Shown: positions 1 to 9,426, counted from the first letter of the stretch. The stretch: DNA of 37,383 nt from Geminicoccaceae bacterium (GCA_011390475.1 JAABSG010000005.1:1-37383); one strand, 5' to 3'. Notes: a model not told the origin generated them from the letters alone. Made by a program: numbers and translations.

Positions 1-956
1 CCGTTGGCCAAGGGCCCGTAGACGATGTAGCTGTGGCCGGTGACCCAGCCGACATCGGCGGTGCACCAGTAGACGTCGCCTTCCTGGTAGTCGAAGACGT
101 ACTGGTGGGTCATGGACGCGTAGACGAGGTAGCCGCCCGTCGTGTGCAGGACGCCCTTGGGCATGCCGGTGGAGCCCGAAGTGTAGAGGATGAAGAGCGG
201 GTCCTCGGCGTTCATCGGCACGTAGTCGCACTCGTCCGCGGCTTCCTTCATGGCGAGCATGCCGTCGACGTCGCGGTCGGGGTTCATCGCCACGTCGAGG
301 CCGGTGTGGCGGAACATCAGGATCTTGACGTCGCCCGCGCATTTCTCGAGCGCCTTGTCGGCATTGGCCTTCAAGGGAACGCTCTTGCCGCCGCGGAGAC
401 CGCCATCCGAGGTGACGACCACCTTGGAGTCGCAGCCGTTGATGCGGTCGGAGAGGCTGTCGGGGGAGAAGCCGCCGAAGACGATGGAATGGATCGCACC
501 GAGCCTGGCGCAGGCGAGCATGGTGTAGGCGGCCTCGGGGATCATCGGCAGGTAGATGGTGACCCGATCGCCTTTCTCGACGCCCATGTCCTTGAGAATG
601 TTGGCGACGCGGCAGACGTTGCGGTGCAGCTCACGGTAGGTGATCTTCTGGTCGACCTCGGGGCTGTCGCCTTCCCAGATGATCGCGACCTGGTTGGCGC
701 GCGTCTCGAGGTGCCGGTCGACGCAGTTGTAGCAGACGTTGAGTTCGCCGTCCTCGAACCACTTGATCGAGACGTCGCCGTCGAAGCTGGTGTTCTTGAT
801 CTTGGTCGGCTTCTTGCTCCAGGTCAGCCGTTCGGCTTCGCGCGCCCAGAACGTGTCGGGGCTGTCGACCGATTCCTTGTAGAGCTTTTCGTATTTGGCC
901 TTGTCGCAGTGAGCCGATTCGGCCCATTCGGCCGCAACTGGGTAAATATCCGACAT
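1..956 (-). CDS. acs: Acetyl-CoA synthetase, N-terminal part (cut by left edge)
   Basis: This ligase makes acetyl-CoA from acetate, ATP and CoA through an acetyl-AMP intermediate in the cytoplasm. About 318 N-terminal residues are present, and the gene continues past base 1. The start is the ATG at 956-954, preceded by a GAGGGAGGAAG ribosome binding site. The translation opens [20 protein letters not shown], the usual N-terminal cap of Acs. It then has the conserved stretch around [19 protein letters not shown] and the [20 protein letters not shown] and [20 protein letters not shown] blocks. The AMP-binding P-loop [20 protein letters not shown] lies close to the left edge. These features together separate Acs from general acyl-CoA ligases. 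The catalytic C-terminal lid, with its acetylated lysine, is outside the window. The 334-bp region upstream is its likely promoter region. Confidence 0.95.
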   Translation of the reverse strand, partial: MSDIYPVAAEWAESAHCDKAKYEKLYKESVDSPDTFWAREAERLTWSKKPTKIKNTSFDGDVSIKWFEDGELNVCYNCVDRHLETRANQVAIIWEGDSPEVDQKITYRELHRNVCRVANILKDMGVEKGDRVTIYLPMIPEAAYTMLACARLGAIHSIVFGGFSPDSLSDRINGCDSKVVVTSDGGLRGGKSVPLKANADKALEKCAGDVKILMFRHTGLDVAMNPDRDVDGMLAMKEAADECDYVPMNAEDPLFILYTSGSTGMPKGVLHTTGGYLVYASMTHQYVFDYQEGDVYWCTADVGWVTGHSYIVYGPLAN

Positions 957-1290
957 CTTCTTCCTCCCTCTACAGGCGGTTCATTGGCTGATTCGCAGCG
1001 GAGTGTGCCGCCACCCGTCTTTCCGACACGATGCCCCAGAGCGACGCGGGGACGTTTTGCCGCAACGCCGGATGGGCAGGGTGCCGGCCTGTCCGGGTGT
1101 TGTTCGCGGGCTTATCCACACCACCACCCACAGCCTCCGTGCTATCCCCATTACTATCAACAAGATGTGGGTAAGTCACAACCGTCGATAGTCGGGCGAG
1201 CACTTGGCGGTGCGTCGATCGAGGGTCAGATCAGGTCAGACGGAGCCGAGCGTCAAGGATAAAGAGGACGGTATGGGCGACCGCCGCAAC
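957..1290. other. Non-coding region upstream of acs
   Basis: This 334-bp stretch lies between the 3' end of the TesA-like gene and the start of acs, both on the minus strand, so it should hold the acs promoter. It is somewhat richer in A and T than the surrounding genes around 1110-1190. It contains two DnaA-box-like 9-mers facing each other (separate entry). The short ORFs across it have no recognisable protein features and I treat it as non-coding. Confidence 0.6.
1112..1174. promoter_or_regulatory. Pair of convergent DnaA-box-like sites
   Basis: The plus strand reads TTATCCACA at 1112-1120, an exact match to the classical DnaA box. TGTGGGTAA at 1166-1174 is the reverse complement of TTACCCACA, one mismatch from the box. 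The two face each other about 45 bp apart in a locally AT-richer patch upstream of acs. Two 9-mers are weak evidence: this could be DnaA-responsive regulation, a DnaA-titrating site or chance. None of the usual alphaproteobacterial origin neighbours is present. Confidence 0.25.
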
Positions 1291-1965
1291 TCAGCCGGCG
1301 GCGCCGTTCAGCCAGGTGACGACATGCGGCAGGATGCGCTCGACGATGACGGCCACACCCTGGGCGTTGGGATGGATGCCGTCATCGGCCATGAGATCCC
1401 TGTCCTCGATCGCGCCGTCGAGAAAGAACGGGTAGAGGGGCACGTCGTAGCGCTCGGCGAGGCGCGGGTAGACATCGGCGAAGGCTTCCGTGTAGCGGGC
1501 ACCCAGATTGGGCGGGGCGAGCATGCCGGCGAGCTTGACCCTGACGCCTGCGGCCTGGGCTGTCTCGATGATGCCGGCGAGGTTCGCTTCCAGGGTTTCG
1601 ACCGGCAATGCGCGCAAGGCGTCGTTGCCACCGAGCTCGATCAGGATGTGGGTCGGCTCGTCGCCGAGCACCCAGTCGATGCGGCTGAGGCCGCCGGCCG
1701 AGGTGTCGCCCGAGACGCCGGCATTGAGGACCTCGCAGGTGATGCCTGCGCCGGCCAGCGCGCGTTCGAGCTGGGCCGGAAAGGCGTCGGCGAAGTCCAC
1801 ACCGTAGCCGGCGGCGAGCGAATCGCCGAGCACGGCGAGGCGGCATGTTTCGGTTGCGGTGCCCACTTTCGCCGAGCCCGTACCGAGGACGGCGAGTGCC
1901 GCGATTGCGCCCGCGAGGTTGAGGAACCGGCGGCGGCTCCCACTTCTGCCTTTGGGTTCAGTCAT
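1291..1965 (-). CDS. tesA: TesA-like SGNH/GDSL esterase (arylesterase/lysophospholipase), Tat-exported
   Basis: This is a 224-residue serine esterase of the SGNH fold, predicted to hydrolyse acyl or aryl esters (thioesterase I / lysophospholipase L1 type) in the periplasm. The start is taken at the ATG at 1965. It gives an N-terminus with SRRRFLNLAG at residues 10-19, a good twin-arginine motif, followed by a hydrophobic Ala/Leu stretch. Block I is GDSL at residues 47-50 with the nucleophile Ser49, block III is GGND at 112-115, and block V is DGIHPN at 195-200 with catalytic Asp195 and His198. The length fits the TesA family. It is divergent from ybbA-ybbP with 19 bp between the start codons, the same arrangement as in E. 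coli, which supports orthology. A start seven codons upstream (1986) would overlap the ybbA start codon and is less likely. Confidence 0.88.
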   Translation of the reverse strand: MTEPKGRSGSRRRFLNLAGAIAALAVLGTGSAKVGTATETCRLAVLGDSLAAGYGVDFADAFPAQLERALAGAGITCEVLNAGVSGDTSAGGLSRIDWVLGDEPTHILIELGGNDALRALPVETLEANLAGIIETAQAAGVRVKLAGMLAPPNLGARYTEAFADVYPRLAERYDVPLYPFFLDGAIEDRDLMADDGIHPNAQGVAVIVERILPHVVTWLNGAAG

Positions 1966-1984
1966 CGATGAGAGTTGGCACTTC

Positions 1985-2679
<695 letters not shown>

Positions 2680-2683
<4 letters not shown>

Positions 2684-5223
2684 GCGCGGCTTCGCTTTCG
2701 GCGACCGCCTTGGCGCGGATCGCCTGGCGAGATTTGCGCGGTAGCCGGGCCGCGGCCCTCATCATCCTCGCCTGCCTGACACTCGGTGTGGCCACCATCA
2801 CCGGCATCGGCTCGCTCCGCGAGAGCGTGACCGACACGGTCGCGCGCGATGCCAGGGCGTTGCTCGGTGGCGATCTGGTCATCGAATCGACCAATCAAGT
2901 GCTGCCGGAGGCGGAACTCGCGGCGGTCGTGCCGGCGGATGCCCGGGTCAGCCATTGGGTGACGACCAACGCTATCGCTTTTGCCGACAACGGCCGGCAG
3001 GTGGCGGTGGCGTTGAAGGCCGTGGACGATCTCTACCCGCTCCATGGCCGGGTAATGATGGAGCCCGAGCAGCCGCTCGACGACGCGCTCGAGAGTGGCG
3101 GGGCCTTGGCCGAACAGAGTCTGCTGCAGCGGCTGCAGGTCGAGGTGGGCGATACGCTGGAGCTCGGCACCGGGCGGGTCGAGATCCGCGGCGTGTTGGT
3201 CTCGGAGCCCGACCGGCTCGGCCGGTTCGTCGGGCTCGGGCCCAGGCTGATGGTGCATCAGGAGACCGTGGCCGATCTCGGCATCCTCGCACCCGGGGCC
3301 CTGGCCCGGCACAGTTACGGGCTGGCTCTGGCCGATCCCGGCACGGCCGAGGCGCATGTGGCGACGTTGCGCCGGGATTTCGCCGATGCGCATTGGCGCG
3401 CGCAAACGTTCGAATCGGTGCAGCCGCGAATCGCGCGTAATGCGGATCGGCTGGCGAGCTATCTCTCGCTCGCCGGCATCGCGGCCTTGCTGATCGGCGG
3501 GCTCGGCGTCGGGATCGTCGTCGACGCGCATCTCGCATCGCGGCAGCGGACGATTGCGACCTTGCGCTGCATCGGCAGCACGCGGCGTGACATTGCCGTG
3601 ATCTGTGGGCTGCAGATCTGTCTCTTGTGCGCGGCCGGGCTCGGACTGGGAGCGCTGGTCGGTACCACCTTGCCGTTTGCGATTCATCTGCTGCCGGCCG
3701 GGCTCTTGCCGATCGATCTCGCCATCGGCGTGCATCCCGGGGCCATCGTCTCGGCGGCCATGTTTGCGCTTGCGACTGCGGCGCTGTTCACGGCCCTGCC
3801 GCTCTTGCAGGCGACCGCGATCACGCCGGCGGCGCTGTTTCGTGACGATGGGGCGGCGCCGGCCGGTGTGGTGGTCGGCGCTGGCCGGGCGGCGCCGCGG
3901 CGCTGGCCCTGGCTCTTGGGCGTCGCGGTCTTCCTCGCGGCAACGGCCGTGCTCGCCGTGCCCGATCCCTTCATCGCCGCCGTCTTTCTCGGCATCGTCG
4001 CGGTCGCCGCGGCGTTCATTCAGGGCCTCGCCCGGCTCGGGCTGCTGGCCGTCGGCGCCATGGCGCAGCGCAGCTCCGGTCTCACCCGGCTGGCGCTGAG
4101 CCAGTTGCGCCGTGGCGAGCGGGCGGCGACCTCGTCGGTGGTGGCACTGGCGGCCGGTACGGCGGTCTTGACCACCGTGCTCCTGGTCGAGCACAGCATT
4201 TCGCGTGAACTCGCCGAGAATCGCCCGGCGGCGGCACCCAGCTCGATCTTCATCGACATCCAGCCGAACCAGCGAGAGGACTTCACGAGCCTCGTCCAGT
4301 CCTTCGCGGGTGCCCGCATCCTGCAGATGGAGCCGGTGCTCCGGGCGCGGGTCGTGCGGATCGGCGGCATCCCGGTCGACGAGGCCGAGATCGCCGACGA
4401 TGTGCGCTGGACCGTGCGCCGCGATCGCGGGCTCTCCTACCGCGCGGCATCGCCGCCGGCGGAGCAGATCGCCCTGGGCGAGTGGTGGCCCGCGGACTAC
4501 GCCGGGCCGCCGTTGGTCTCGGTCGAGGACGAGGTGGCCATCGGCTACGGACTCGGGATCGGCGACACGCTCACCTTCAATGTCATGGGGCGCATGGTCG
4601 AGGCCGAGATCGCCAATCTCCGCCGCGAGATCGACTGGTCGGAGGGTCGGGTGGATTTCGTCTTCGTGCTCAGCCCCGGGGTCATCGACCGGGCACCGCA
4701 CACGCTGATCGCCACGGTCGATATCGGCTCGGGCGATCAGACCGAGCTGATCGACCGGATGGCGCGGGAACTGCCCAACGTCACGCCTTTCGCCATTGCC
4801 GACATGATCGCCAGGATCGAGGCGATCCTGGGCCAGATCGGCCTCGCCGTCCGCTTCATGGCCGGGGTGACGCTGGTCACCGGGCTCGCGGTCCTGGTCA
4901 GCGCCTTGGCCGCGGCCCGGCGTCAGCAGTTGCGCCAGAGCGTGCTGTTCAAGGTGGTGGGCGCGGAGCGGCAGCAGATCGGGCGGATTTTTCTCGCCCA
5001 GTACCTGATGATCGGGACGGTGGCGGCGATCCTGGGCGCCTTGCTCGGGCTGGTTGCGAGCTTTGCCGTGGTCCGCTTCGGGTTCGGGCTCGACTGGAGC
5101 CTGGCGCCCCTGCTCGCCTCGGCCGTGCCGGTCGCGGCGGTGCTGGCCACGCTGGTGATCGGTGCCATCGGGCTGCAGCGGGTCTTGGGCGTGCCCGCGG
5201 CCACTATCCTGCGCAGTCCTTAA
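2680..5223 (+). CDS. ybbP: YbbP-like FtsX-domain ABC transporter permease
   Basis: This is an 847-residue inner-membrane permease of the large YbbP type (about 800 residues is usual). It begins at a TTG whose last two bases are shared with the TGA of ybbA (TTGA overlap). After an N-terminal membrane segment ([20 protein letters not shown]) there is a long periplasmic region. A first FtsX-like membrane bundle follows around residues 265-390 ([20 protein letters not shown]...[19 protein letters not shown]), then a middle pair, a second periplasmic region, and a second FtsX bundle at the C-terminus ([20 protein letters not shown]...[20 protein letters not shown]). The repeated pattern, a membrane segment followed by an arginine-rich cytoplasmic loop with LRCIGS or FKVVGA, is diagnostic. 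It partners YbbA and probably extracts or moves an envelope substrate. The link to TesA is known from gene order only. Confidence 0.9.
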
Positions 5224-5328
5224 AGGTTTGTTAAACAACCGTGGAGAAACGGGTCCGGCCGATCGATGAAACTTCAGTCATAATCGACCCCGAGCCGTTC
5301 CGTCTGGTGGAAACGGCGGCGCCTCGGC

Positions 5329-5358
5329 TTGATCGGCCAAGGCGTTCTGCCATATACG
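5329..5358 (+). promoter_or_regulatory. Candidate sigma-70-type promoter for the BI-1 gene
   Basis: TTGATC at 5329-5334 and TATACG at 5353-5358 are separated by 18 bp and lie about 50 bp upstream of the ATG at 5409. They match four of six consensus bases at each element. A ribosome binding site (AGAGGTG) sits at about 5393-5402. The 185-bp gap after ybbP makes an independent promoter reasonable, but the call rests on sequence resemblance alone. Confidence 0.3.
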
Positions 5359-5408
5359 AGAACGCGAGATTTGCCGCTTGCTGGCTTGCACAAAAGAGGT
5401 GACTGACG

Positions 5409-6122
5409 ATGGAACCACGGATGGATCAGCGACTGGCGCAGGGGCGCGTCGATGCCGCGGAGGTCGATGCCGGCCTGCGCAGCCATATGCTGTCGGTCTA
5501 CAATTACATGGGCCTGGCCCTGGCGTTGACCGGGCTCACCGCCTTCGTAACGGCCACCACGCCCGCCATGGTGCAGCTGATTTTCGGCACGCCGTTGCAG
5601 TGGGTGGTGATGCTGGCACCCTTGGGCTTCATCTTTTTCCTCGGCTCCAAGGTACATTCGATGAGCGTGAGTGCCGCTCAAATCACCTTTTGGGCCTTCG
5701 CGGTCACCATGGGCCTGTCGATGGCCAGCATTTTCCTGGTCTTCACCGGCACCAGCATCGCCCGGGTCTTTTTCATCACCGCCGGCACGTTCGGCGCGAT
5801 GAGCATCTACGGTTACACGACGAAGCGTGATCTGTCGAAGTATGCTTCGTTCCTGATCATGGGCGTGATCGGCATCGTCATCGCGATGATCGTGAACCTC
5901 TTCATCGGCAGCTCGGCGCTGCAGTTCGCGATCAGTGTGATCGGTGTCCTGGTCTTCACCGGCCTCACCGCCTACGACTCGCAGCGGATCAAGGAGGAGT
6001 ACAACGAGCTCGCCGGTCACGAGATGCTGTCGAAGATGGCGATCATGGGCGCCCTGAGCCTCTACCTCAACTTCATCAACCTCTTCATGATGCTGCTGCA
6101 TCTCTTCGGCAACCGCGAGTGA
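5409..6122 (+). CDS. Bax inhibitor-1/YccA family integral membrane protein
   Basis: This is a 237-residue protein of the BI-1 (UPF0005/TMBIM) family, with seven predicted membrane segments after a soluble N-terminus of about 30 residues (MEPRMDQRLAQGRVDAAEVD). Family marks are YNYMGLALALTGLTAFV in the first helix, FFITAGTFGAMSIYGYTTKRDLSK in the middle and the C-terminal VFTGLTAYDSQRIKEEY, whose Asp-rich region forms the pH-sensing site in structurally studied relatives. Bacterial members are linked to membrane protein quality control (E. coli YccA with FtsH) or calcium leak; which applies here cannot be told. It is preceded by AGAGGTG, stands alone on the plus strand and is closed by a strong terminator. 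Confidence 0.93.
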   Translation: MEPRMDQRLAQGRVDAAEVDAGLRSHMLSVYNYMGLALALTGLTAFVTATTPAMVQLIFGTPLQWVVMLAPLGFIFFLGSKVHSMSVSAAQITFWAFAVTMGLSMASIFLVFTGTSIARVFFITAGTFGAMSIYGYTTKRDLSKYASFLIMGVIGIVIAMIVNLFIGSSALQFAISVIGVLVFTGLTAYDSQRIKEEYNELAGHEMLSKMAIMGALSLYLNFINLFMMLLHLFGNRE

Positions 6123-6151
6123 TCTAGTCACTCTGCGTTGCGCGACGATGG

Positions 6152-6177
6152 ACGGCCCGCTTCGGCGGGCCGTTTTT
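6152..6177 (+). terminator. Intrinsic terminator after the BI-1 gene
   Basis: A perfect 9-bp stem, ACGGCCCGC at 6152-6160 and GCGGGCCGT at 6165-6173, closes on a TTCG tetraloop and runs into TTTTT at 6173-6177. It lies 30 bp past the stop codon. The convergent liv-like cluster ends at 6216, so the hairpin, being symmetrical, may also help stop transcripts from the other side, although the T-run favours the plus strand. Confidence 0.9.
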
Positions 6178-6215
6178 CGTTGCTGCCCGAGCCGTCAGCC
6201 GAAGGCGCCGAACTC

Positions 6216-6926
6216 TCAGCCGAAGGCATTGGGATCGCCGGCGCAGGCCGCGAACAGACGTTGGTCGGCCAGCAACTCGCCCGGCCGACCTTCCGCCACC
6301 AGCCGACCCTGGGCCAAAACGTAGCCGTAATCGGCGAGGCCGAGGACCGGCTCGGCGTAGCGGTCGGCCACCAAGAGGGTATAGCCGTCGCGCGCGAGGC
6401 TACGTAGCAGATCGCTCGCCCGATCGACGCCGATGGCGGGCATCAGATCGTCGATCAAGAGCAATCGCGGCAGGCCGAGCAGGGCGCGACCGAGATCGAC
6501 CAGGCGCAACAGCTCGGGCTCGAGATCGTCGACGCGTTGGTCGAGGCAGCCCTCCAGTTCCGGCAGATAGTCTGCCAACCGCTCGAATGCCGCAGCCTCC
6601 AGGCGAACCGAGGCCGCGGCCAGCACCAGATACTCGCGCACCGCGAGGCCCGGGAACACCGGCGGTGTCTGGAAGGCGCAGCGCAGGCCGAGCTGCTGGC
6701 GGGCGAGAGGACCGAGCGGCATCAGCTCGTGGCCGGCGAGTCGCAGCTCGCCGGCGCGCGCCGGGCGAAGGCCGAGCAGCAGCTCGAATAGCACCGACTT
6801 GCCGGCCTGGGCGCCGCCGACGAGCGCCACGAGGCTGCCTTCGGCGACGTCGAGCGAGAGGTCGCGGATCAACCAGTCGCCATCGGCGACGGCCTCGAGT
6901 CCGCGGGCTTGCAGGAGTCCCGGCAT
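6216..6926 (-). CDS. LivF-like ABC ATPase with weakened signature motif
   Basis: This 236-residue protein has the size and layout of the LivF ATPase of branched-chain amino acid ABC transporters and is last in a cluster ordered H-M-G-F. Walker A is kept as GGAQAGKS (residues 37-44) and the Q-loop as AFQTPPVFPGLAV with Gln86. The signature, normally LSGGQ, reads LEPEL at 135-139. Walker B is LLLIDDL, with Asp where the catalytic Glu usually sits (160). The end of the domain (LADYGYVLAQGRLVAEGRPG) is typical LivF. Its ATG shares ATGA with the stop of the upstream ATPase gene. It could still bind nucleotide, but hydrolysis is doubtful. Assignment to the LivF lineage is from layout; the substrate is unknown. 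Confidence 0.8.
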   Translation of the reverse strand: MPGLLQARGLEAVADGDWLIRDLSLDVAEGSLVALVGGAQAGKSVLFELLLGLRPARAGELRLAGHELMPLGPLARQQLGLRCAFQTPPVFPGLAVREYLVLAAASVRLEAAAFERLADYLPELEGCLDQRVDDLEPELLRLVDLGRALLGLPRLLLIDDLMPAIGVDRASDLLRSLARDGYTLLVADRYAEPVLGLADYGYVLAQGRLVAEGRPGELLADQRLFAACAGDPNAFG

Positions 6927-7783
6927 CAGAGGGTGGAGCCCGTCAGCAGCCGATAGACGTGGGCGGCCGAACCGATGGCGGCCGGTGTCGCGTCGGCGAT
7001 CAGCCGGCCCCGATCGAGCACCAGGCAGCGATCGGCGAGCCGGCCCAGGGTCGCCAGATCGTCCTCGATGACCACCATGGTGAGCGCTGCCTTGCGCAGC
7101 CGGGCGAGCAACTCGGCGAAGCGGGTGCGGTCGGCGGGCCCGAGCCCGGCGAGTGGTTGCTCGAGCAACAGGAGCCGTGGCCGTTGGGCGAGGCAGCGGG
7201 CGAGCTCGGCGAGCCGTGCGTCGAGACCGCCCAGGCTCGGCACCGGCCGCTCGGCGAGGCCGTCGATGTCGAGAAACTCGAGGATGGCGGCGATGTCCTC
7301 GGCATCGCTCAGGGTTGGCGCGGCGCCGATGCCCAGGGTGAGCCGCCAGCCCGGCCTCGCGACCATGACCCGGGCCGCGATGAGCATCTCGCGGACGCTG
7401 CCGGCCGTGAGCAGACGCTGGCGGCGCATGGCGAGGATGCCGAGGCGGACCCGCGCCGTCGGCCCCAGCCGATCGATGCGCAACCCGCCGAAGCGCAGCG
7501 AGCCAGCCGTCGGCAAGGTGTGGCCGGTGACGAGATCGCGCAGCCCAGAGCGTCCGCCGAAAGCCCCTTCGGCCTCGCCGTCGAGCCCGATCACGCCGGT
7601 GATCGAGGCGGTATCGAAGCCACAGGTGAGGCGGTCGATAGCTTTGCCGCGGCGGCTTTCGAGGGTCACCTCGACCAGCTCCAAGAGCGGCCGCAGCGGC
7701 TGGTCGAGGACCAGATCGCTCATCGGTCGGCCCGTTGTCTCTGGGCCGGTTGTTCCTGGGCTCGTCACTTCTGTCCCGGTCAT
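6926..7783 (-). CDS. LivG-like ABC ATPase homologue lacking catalytic motifs
   Basis: This 285-residue protein aligns with LivG along its length, but nearly every catalytic motif is gone. The region matching Walker A (GPNGAGKTT in LivG) reads GLDGEAEGAF from residue 67, with no lysine. The signature position is SLGGLDARLAELARCL from 183. Walker B is LLLLEQP at 204-210, with Asp to Glu and catalytic Glu to Gln. The switch His of IEHD is replaced (IEDD at 239-242). LivG-like spacing is kept: ITGVIG, LVTGHTLPTAGSLRFGG, LRIDRLGPTARVRLGILAMR. It starts at the ATG at 7783 within the ATGA overlap with the permease stop, which adds a Thr/Gly/Pro-rich tail before MSDLVLDQPL. It is probably a non-catalytic partner of the following ATPase. 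The frame is intact, so it is not a simple pseudogene. Confidence 0.78.
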   Translation of the reverse strand: MTGTEVTSPGTTGPETTGRPMSDLVLDQPLRPLLELVEVTLESRRGKAIDRLTCGFDTASITGVIGLDGEAEGAFGGRSGLRDLVTGHTLPTAGSLRFGGLRIDRLGPTARVRLGILAMRRQRLLTAGSVREMLIAARVMVARPGWRLTLGIGAAPTLSDAEDIAAILEFLDIDGLAERPVPSLGGLDARLAELARCLAQRPRLLLLEQPLAGLGPADRTRFAELLARLRKAALTMVVIEDDLATLGRLADRCLVLDRGRLIADATPAAIGSAAHVYRLLTGSTL

Positions 7784-8718
7784 CTCGGGGCCGAGCGCGG
7801 CTGGGGCAGGCTGCCGGTGAAGGCGGTGCTCGGCGGTTGCCAGGCGGGTGACCCGTCGGGGCGAACGATCAGCTGCAGAATCAGCGCGGCGAGTGCGGCG
7901 GCAAGCGTCAGATCGACGAAATGGGGGGCGAGGAGGACGGTGAACTTGGGCAGGAGGATGAGCGGCAAGGCAGCGAGCAAGGCCCCGCCGATGCGCACCC
8001 CGCCGAGCCGGCCGACGGCGAAAAGGGCCAGCGATAGCGCCACCCAGTCGTTCGCATCGCTGCTGATGAGCGGGGCCGGCCCGACTGCCAGGATGCCGCC
8101 GCCGAGCGTGGCCGTTGCGGCTGCCAGCAGTAGCGCCGTCGCGCGAAAGGCGGCGAGATCGAGGCCGAGGCCGTCGGCCGGCAGCCGGGCCAGGACAGCC
8201 GCCTCGTGCAACCGGGCCATGGTGGCGCCCGCGAACCGCGCTGTGGCCGAAAGGAGCAGGGTCGAGGCGAGGAGGGGCAGCAGCAGAAAGGCGTCGATGC
8301 CGAGGCCAGCGAGCTCGAGGTCGGGCTCGGTCGTGACCGAGGGCAAGCTCGCGAGACCGAGGAGGAGGGCGAGCAACAGGGCGGTCGCAACGACGCCGGC
8401 CTGGCCGCGGATCGCGAGCCAGACCAGCCCGCCCAGGATCAGGCCCAAAAGCGGTGTGGTGGCCAGGGCAGCGGCGGTCGGCCAGCCGAGATCCACGGTC
8501 AAGATCGGCATCAGGCTGGCGCCCATGGCGGCGAACCCACCCAGACAAACGAGCGGCAGCCGCGCGATGCCGATGCCGATCAGGGCGGCGACGGTGAGCA
8601 GTGCCAGCCCGCCCGAAAAGCCGGCAAACGGCAGAAAGGCCGGATGGCCGATAGCGGCCAAAAGGATCGGCAGGAGCAGGAACGGGGCGAGTGCCGTCAA
8701 GAGCGGGGCCATGCGCAT
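7780..8718 (-). CDS. LivM-like ABC permease
   Basis: This is a 312-residue, very hydrophobic protein with about eight to nine predicted membrane segments. LivM features survive in order. There is a membrane block with LLTVAALIGIGIARLPLVCL. A diverged coupling loop (SATARFAGATMARLHEAAVL) stands where LivM has GRALRAIRDNE. The late LFAVGRLGGVRIGGALLAAL block corresponds to VLGGLGSLWGPVLGA. Two in-frame ATGs occur at 8718 and 8712; the first is used. The gene follows the LivH-like stop by 15 bp and overlaps the next ATPase by 4 bp. It would form the membrane pore with the LivH-like protein. No substrate-binding protein gene is adjacent, so import of amino acids cannot be assumed. Confidence 0.77.
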   Translation of the reverse strand: MRMAPLLTALAPFLLLPILLAAIGHPAFLPFAGFSGGLALLTVAALIGIGIARLPLVCLGGFAAMGASLMPILTVDLGWPTAAALATTPLLGLILGGLVWLAIRGQAGVVATALLLALLLGLASLPSVTTEPDLELAGLGIDAFLLLPLLASTLLLSATARFAGATMARLHEAAVLARLPADGLGLDLAAFRATALLLAAATATLGGGILAVGPAPLISSDANDWVALSLALFAVGRLGGVRIGGALLAALPLILLPKFTVLLAPHFVDLTLAAALAALILQLIVRPDGSPAWQPPSTAFTGSLPQPRSAPR

Positions 8719-8733
8719 CAGCCGCGATCGCGC

Positions 8734-9408
8734 TCAGTCGATACCGGAGCGCACGAGGCGCGGTGCCACGAGCTTGGCTGCGAGAAGTGCTGCTGCGGCG
8801 ATGACGAAGACATGGACGGGCGGTCCGAGCAGGAGTTCGCCCGTGGCGACCAGCGCCCCGGTGAGCCAGGCGAGGAGTACCGTCAGCGTGGCTCGGCCCT
8901 TCGGTCGGCCGACCCGCCCGAGGACCAGCAGTGCCAGGCACGCGAGTGGCAGCCAGTCGGTGGTCGCCGGCACCGGGGCGAGGTTTCCGGCGAGTCCGGC
9001 GAGGAGCAGGCCCAAGAGAGTCGGCAGCACGAGGCCGACCGGCACGCCGACCGCGACGAGGCCCGCGGCATTGGCCGCCATCGCCCGCCAGGTGCGCCCG
9101 AGCCGGCTCGTTTCGTGGAGCAACAGGGCGAGGAACAGCAGGACCAGGGCGCCGAGCCAGCCGAGGGTGACGAGCCAGGCATGGGCGCCGGCGGCGATCA
9201 GCCGATCGGGGGCGAGGCCGAGTGCCGCCGTGACGGCGTTGGTCGCCAGTGCCATACCGACGGCGGCGGCAACGGCAGCGGCGATCAGCGTGAGTGGCTC
9301 CAGGGTCACCCGGCGGGTGGTAGCCCAAGCGGCAGCGGCCGCGTGCAGGAGGCAGGCAGCCTCCAGGACCAGTGCGTAAACCAGGGCCAGGGTGAAAGCG
9401 TGAGACAT
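8734..9408 (-). CDS. LivH-like ABC permease, short form
   Basis: This is a 224-residue membrane protein, shorter than the roughly 290 residues usual for LivH. The N-terminal LALVYALVLEAACLLHAAAA matches the first LivH helix, but the family's NFAHG segment is absent. The clearest link is the coupling region LLHETSRLGRTWRAMAANAA followed by LLGLLLAGLAGNLAP, equivalent to the LivH RTRLGRAIRATAQN...ALAGLAG block. It is first in the minus-strand four-gene cluster. Its ATG lies 18 bp from the ATG of the divergent phytase-like gene, so little room is left for two promoters. No strong ribosome binding site is visible. Homology to LivH is likely; function is unknown. Confidence 0.75.
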   Translation of the reverse strand: MSHAFTLALVYALVLEAACLLHAAAAAWATTRRVTLEPLTLIAAAVAAAVGMALATNAVTAALGLAPDRLIAAGAHAWLVTLGWLGALVLLFLALLLHETSRLGRTWRAMAANAAGLVAVGVPVGLVLPTLLGLLLAGLAGNLAPVPATTDWLPLACLALLVLGRVGRPKGRATLTVLLAWLTGALVATGELLLGPPVHVFVIAAAALLAAKLVAPRLVRSGID

Positions 9409-9426
9409 CGAGGCGATCGGCGCATC

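Noticed and set aside
33-1262. A 409-codon plus-strand frame opposite acs
   Set aside because: It is an antisense shadow of the acetyl-CoA synthetase coding region that runs on into the non-coding upstream DNA.
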